From Synergistales bacterium (lineage in GTDB: Bacteria > Synergistota > Synergistia > Synergistales > Thermovirgaceae), in the NCBI GenBank assembly GCA_018434645.1, contig JAHDOX010000124.1, positions 1-8,507 of the forward strand: a stretch of 8,507 nucleotides of DNA. Reading direction: 5' to 3'. Position 1 is the stretch's first letter. Every line of letters starts with the position of its first letter. A program made the position numbers and the translations under genes. The notes below the pieces were generated by a model that was given only the letters and a program-made list of their open reading frames with translations, did no database searches and was not told the origin of the DNA. This document shows positions 6,198 to 8,507 of this stretch, piece by piece.

Positions 6198-6566
6198 ATG
6201 ATCCAGCTTCGTACCACTATGAACGTAGCGGACAACTCCGGCGCGAAAAAGATCATGTGCATACAGGTTCTCGGCGGAAGCCGGCGCCGGTGGGCTTCCG
6301 TCGGCGACGTAATCGTCGCTTCCGTCAAGGAAGCCATTCCCAACAGCAATGTGGGTAAAGGTCAGGTCGTCAAGGCCGTCATCGTAAGGACGAAAAAGGA
6401 AATCCGTAGAAAAGACGGATCCTACGTGAGGTTTGACGAGAATGCCGCCGTTGTCATCGATAACAACGGCGATCCGAGAGGGACACGCATTTTTGGTCCC
6501 GTAGCCAGAGAGCTGAGGGAGAAGAAGTTTATGCGGATCGTTTCCCTCGCTCCGGAGGTTGTTTAG
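6198..6566 (+). CDS. rplN: 50S ribosomal protein L14
   Basis: 50S protein at the subunit interface; in other bacteria it contacts L19 and is the target of the silencing factor RsfS. The 122 residues equal the usual length to within a residue. It starts MIQLRTTMNVADNSGAKKIMCIQVLGGS, with VGDVIVASVKEAIP (36-49), KAVIVRTKKEIRRKDGSYVRFDENAAV (59-85) and the ending GTRIFGPVARELREKKFMRIVSLAPEVV. The SD AAGGAGG (6183-6189) lies inside the end of rpsQ, 8 nt before ATG. It is the first gene of the classical spc block, without an intervening promoter or terminator. It ends in TAG fused to the rplX SD. Confidence 0.98.
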   Translation: MIQLRTTMNVADNSGAKKIMCIQVLGGSRRRWASVGDVIVASVKEAIPNSNVGKGQVVKAVIVRTKKEIRRKDGSYVRFDENAAVVIDNNGDPRGTRIFGPVARELREKKFMRIVSLAPEVV

Positions 6567-6582
6567 GGAGGCTGCGGAAAAT

Positions 6583-6909
6583 ATGAGTAAGATGCGAATT
6601 AAAAAAGGAGACAGGGTGCGTGTCATTTCCGGCAAGGACAAGGGGAAGGAAGGCAAGGTGCTTCGACGTAATCCTGAAAGGGATATGGTTGTCGTCGAAG
6701 GGGTCAACGTTGTGACCAAACACGCGAGGCCTTCCGCGAAAAACCCCCAGGCCGGGATAATCAAGCAGGAAGCACCCGTTTACGCAAGCAAGGTCATGCT
6801 TGTGTGCCCCATGTGCGGGGAGCCCACAAGGGTGGCGCGGGCTTATCTGGAAGATGGACGAAAAGTCCGTGTTTGCAAGAAATGCAGTGAAATCGTCGAC
6901 AAGGTCTAG
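6583..6909 (+). CDS. rplX: 50S ribosomal protein L24 with C-terminal four-cysteine zinc-ribbon-like part
   Basis: Assembly-initiating 50S protein that binds the 5' part of 23S rRNA. The 108 residues include a KOW motif near the N-terminus (KKGDRVRVISGKDKGKEGKVL, 7-27) and the VVEGVNVVTKHARPS segment (37-51). The C-terminal region has two CxxC pairs, Cys75/Cys78 (CPMCGEPTR) and Cys98/Cys101 (CKKCSEIV), a zinc-ribbon-like arrangement found in many bacterial L24 proteins but absent from E. coli L24; metal binding is inferred. ATG 6583 has GGGAGG (6566-6571) 11 nt upstream. The in-frame ATG 6592 is an alternative giving MRIKKGD; ATG 6559 overlaps rplN and is unlikely. It ends with tandem stops TAG TAA. 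Confidence 0.96.
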   Translation: MSKMRIKKGDRVRVISGKDKGKEGKVLRRNPERDMVVVEGVNVVTKHARPSAKNPQAGIIKQEAPVYASKVMLVCPMCGEPTRVARAYLEDGRKVRVCKKCSEIVDKV

Positions 6910-6928
6910 TAAGGGAGGCGACAAAAGA

Positions 6929-7471
6929 ATGGTCCCGCGTTTGGCTGAAAAATACCGAAAGGAAATAGTTTCTCGCCTCCAGAAGGAGTTTGGCTACAAA
7001 AATGTCATGGAGGTACCGCGGATTGTCAAGATTGTGGTCAACGCAGGCGTTGGCGACGCGAAACAAGATTACAAGCTGATGGAATCGGCTGTCTCGGAGA
7101 TGGAAACTATCACGGGCCAGCATCCCATGGTAAAAAGAGCCCGCAAGTCCGTTGCAGGGTTCAAGGTGCGCTCCGGAATGCCCGTAGGATGCTCGGTTAC
7201 TCTGAGGGGAGCCAAGATGTGGGAATTTCTGGACAGGATGATATCCCTGGCCCTTCCGAGGATCAAGGACTTTCAGGGGGTATCGCCGAAAGGCTTCGAC
7301 GGCAGAGGCAACTACAACCTCGGTCTTCGTGAACAGCTGATATTCCCTGAAATCGATTATGACAAGGTTGCAAGGGTCCGGGGAATGAATGTAACCATCG
7401 TTTCCACGGCTAAAACCGACGAAGAAGCCATGAGTCTCCTAAGGGAGCTTGGCATGCCCTTCAACCGGTAA
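6929..7471 (+). CDS. rplE: 50S ribosomal protein L5
   Basis: 5S rRNA-binding protein of the central protuberance, contacting the P-site tRNA and the 30S head. The 180 residues match the family. Seen in order: MVPRLAEKYRKEIVSRLQKEF (1-21), VPRIVKIVVNAGVGDAK (29-45), the ITGQHPMVKRARKSVAGFKVRSGMPVG block (61-87), LRGAKMWEFLDRMISLALPRIKDFQGV (92-118), FDGRGNYNLGLREQLIFPEIDYDKV (123-147) and the C-terminal TDEEAMSLLRELGMPF. ATG 6929 is 10 nt after AAGGGAGG (6911-6918). The frame is open back to ATG 6800, but that part overlaps rplX and is not L5-like. It ends in TAA fused to the rpsN SD. Confidence 0.97.
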   Translation: MVPRLAEKYRKEIVSRLQKEFGYKNVMEVPRIVKIVVNAGVGDAKQDYKLMESAVSEMETITGQHPMVKRARKSVAGFKVRSGMPVGCSVTLRGAKMWEFLDRMISLALPRIKDFQGVSPKGFDGRGNYNLGLREQLIFPEIDYDKVARVRGMNVTIVSTAKTDEEAMSLLRELGMPFNR

Positions 7472-7479
7472 GGGGGGGT
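7472..7479 (+). promoter_or_regulatory. Hepta-G SD of rpsN
   Basis: GGGGGGGT directly follows the rplE TAA, 7 nt before ATG 7487. It is the only SD candidate in the 15-nt gap and another example of the poly-G SD seen before rpsJ, rplB, rpsQ and rplF. Confidence 0.65.
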
Positions 7480-7486
7480 CGACTAT

Positions 7487-7672
7487 ATGTCAAGGAAAGC
7501 ATTGGAACACAAGGCAAGACAAAAACCCAAGTATGCCGTCAGGTCATATAACAGGTGCCCGATTTGCGGCAGGGTTCATTCTTACATGAGGAAATTCAAT
7601 ATGTGCCGTTGTTGCTTCCGCAAGCTGGCCAGGGAAGGCAAGATCCCTGGAGTAGTAAAATCCAGCTGGTAG
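7487..7672 (+). CDS. rpsZ: 30S ribosomal protein S14, short zinc-binding type (type Z)
   Basis: 30S head protein. The 61-residue length and the four cysteines Cys24, Cys27 (RCPICGR) and Cys40, Cys43 (CRCCFRKLA) mark the zinc-binding form, as opposed to the roughly 100-residue cysteine-free form of E. coli. The ending REGKIPGVVKSSW is typical of the family. An additional Cys42 sits inside the second pair. ATG 7487 follows a G7-T SD fused to the rplE stop. The position between rplE and rpsH is the standard rpsN locus; annotators use rpsN or rpsZ for this form. It ends in TAG, 29 nt before rpsH. Zinc binding is inferred from the cysteines. Confidence 0.97.
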   Translation: MSRKALEHKARQKPKYAVRSYNRCPICGRVHSYMRKFNMCRCCFRKLAREGKIPGVVKSSW

Positions 7673-7701
7673 CACGGGATGCGGTGGAGGAGGCAAAAGC
7701 G

Positions 7702-8106
7702 ATGTATGTGACCGATCCAATCGCGGACATGCTCACGCGCATCCGCAACGCGAACATGGTTTTCCATGAGACAGTGGAGATGCCTTTGAGCAAGACCAAG
7801 CTGGCAATAGCGAAGATCCTGAAAGAAGAGGGATACATCAAAAACTTCAGGGTCATAAACGATCCCCAAAAACCCTATGCGATACTGCGCCTGTATCTGC
7901 ATTACGGACCCGGGAAAGAAAGGGTCATTCAGGGCTTGAGAAGGATCAGCAAACCTGGCCGCAGGATTTACGTCAGGAAAGACGAACTTCCGCGCGTAAT
8001 GCGCGGCCTGGGGACGGCTATTATTTCGACATCCCAGGGGATGATGACTGACAGTGAGGCCCGAAAACAGGGCCTTGGCGGAGAAGTCATCTGCTACGTA
8101 TGGTAG
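7702..8106 (+). CDS. rpsH: 30S ribosomal protein S8
   Basis: Primary binder of 16S rRNA helix 21 and, in E. coli, the translational repressor of the spc operon through a site on the rplE mRNA; no such site was identified here. The 134 residues match bacterial S8. It begins with TDPIADMLTRIRNAN (4-18), has the N-terminal domain through about residue 65, and the C-terminal signature GTAIISTSQGMMTDSEARKQGLGGEVICYVW (104-134). ATG 7702 has a strong GGAGGAGG SD at 7686-7693, spaced 8 nt. The frame is open back to ATG 7555 inside rpsN, but that segment is not S8-like. It ends in TAG fused to the rplF SD. Confidence 0.97.
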   Translation: MYVTDPIADMLTRIRNANMVFHETVEMPLSKTKLAIAKILKEEGYIKNFRVINDPQKPYAILRLYLHYGPGKERVIQGLRRISKPGRRIYVRKDELPRVMRGLGTAIISTSQGMMTDSEARKQGLGGEVICYVW

Positions 8107-8118
8107 GGGGTGTTCGCT

Positions 8119-8507
8119 TTGTCTAGAATCGGGAGAAAACCCATAACCCTGCCTGACGGCGTAACGATGACCGAAAATTCAGGTACGTTAAATGTAAAAG
8201 GGCCAAAGGGCGAATTGTCCATGGACCTGGTACCTGGCGTGAAAGTCAATATCGAAGGACAGAAGGTCACCGTGGAGAGAATGAGCGAAGACAAGAAAAC
8301 CAGGGCTTTTCACGGGATGACAAGGGCCCTTGTCAATAACCTTGTCTTAGGCGTCAGCCAGGGATTCGAGAAAAAACTGGAAATTGTTGGAGTGGGATGG
8401 AGGGCCCAGATGCAGGGCAAAACCCTCGTTTTGAATCTCGGTTACTCCAATCCGGTTCAATACGAACCACCTGAGGGGATCGAGATATCCACTGATGGGC
8501 CGACGAA
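8119..8507 (+). CDS. rplF: 50S ribosomal protein L6, 3'-truncated by the window edge
   Basis: 50S protein near the sarcin-ricin loop and the factor-binding region. About 129 codons are visible, of roughly 180 in the family. It begins MSRIGRKPITLPDGVTM, with LNVKGPKGELSMDL at about 24-37, the RAFHGMTRALVNNLVLGVSQGFEKKLEIVGVGWRAQ stretch that joins the two repeated domains, and ends in the NLGYSNPVQYEPPEGIEIS part of domain 2. The start is TTG at 8119, set by the family N-terminus and by GGGGGT (8106-8111), which includes the last G of the rpsH stop and is spaced 7 nt. This is the second TTG start in the window, after rpsC. The reading frame is intact to the edge. Confidence 0.96.
   Translation, partial: MSRIGRKPITLPDGVTMTENSGTLNVKGPKGELSMDLVPGVKVNIEGQKVTVERMSEDKKTRAFHGMTRALVNNLVLGVSQGFEKKLEIVGVGWRAQMQGKTLVLNLGYSNPVQYEPPEGIEISTDGPT

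Noticed and set aside
6027..6764. Open frame of about 245 codons on the minus strand opposite rpsQ, rplN and rplX
   Set aside because: It is a mirror of three certain ribosomal genes with no SD or domain of its own.
6805..6888. Two CxxC pairs in L24 as a novel domain fusion
   Set aside because: A C-terminal zinc-ribbon-like part is common in bacterial L24 proteins outside E. coli and its relatives.
7673..7701. Regulatory element in the 29-nt rpsN-rpsH gap
   Set aside because: Apart from the GGAGGAGG SD nothing structured is visible.
1..8507. An undescribed defence, mobile or biosynthetic system
   Set aside because: Every stretch is covered by a certain housekeeping translation gene with normal gaps, leaving no space for an additional system.

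Overview
This window is one unbroken, plus-strand stretch of the bacterial str–S10–spc ribosomal-protein cluster. It opens inside tuf (elongation factor Tu, missing about 19 N-terminal residues). It then runs through rpsJ, rplC, rplD, rplW, rplB, rpsS, rplV, rpsC, rplP, rpmC and rpsQ (the classical S10 operon), then rplN, rplX, rplE, rpsN, rpsH and the first part of rplF (the start of the classical spc operon), where the window ends. All 18 genes are on the same strand, and no mobile element, tRNA, rRNA, CRISPR array or accessory gene is visible.

Layout: tuf (1-1149, 5' partial) is followed after 22 nt by rpsJ. No junction exceeds 34 nt, and rplD and rplW overlap by 4 nt in an ATGA. The S10 and spc blocks, separate transcription units in E. 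coli, are here only 3 nt apart (rpsQ-rplN). No gap has room for a promoter plus terminator, so the whole window is most simply read as part of one polycistronic mRNA starting upstream of tuf. No stretch over 300 nt lacks a gene.

How the genes work together: EF-Tu delivers aminoacyl-tRNA to the ribosome, and the other 17 products are structural proteins of the 30S (S10, S19, S3, S17, S14, S8) and 50S (L3, L4, L23, L2, L22, L16, L29, L14, L24, L5, L6) subunits. Co-transcription, stop codons fused to Shine-Dalgarno (SD) sequences and short gaps suggest strongly coupled, near-stoichiometric synthesis.

Organism: gene order and content are bacterial. S14 is the short zinc-binding type, L24 has a C-terminal four-cysteine zinc-ribbon-like extension, and EF-Tu begins HIDHGKTT with a small insert in its G domain. 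The overall impression is of a moderately GC-rich anaerobe-type lineage, perhaps Synergistota or a relative of deep Firmicutes. That is a low-to-moderate confidence inference from protein texture, not a database result.

I found no undescribed system. What merits a second look is at the level of translation signals: heavy TAG stop usage (12 of 17 visible stops), SDs made of pure G runs and merged with the preceding stop codon, a perfect hairpin burying the rplP SD around the rpsC stop codon, and codon usage in tuf clearly unlike its neighbours.
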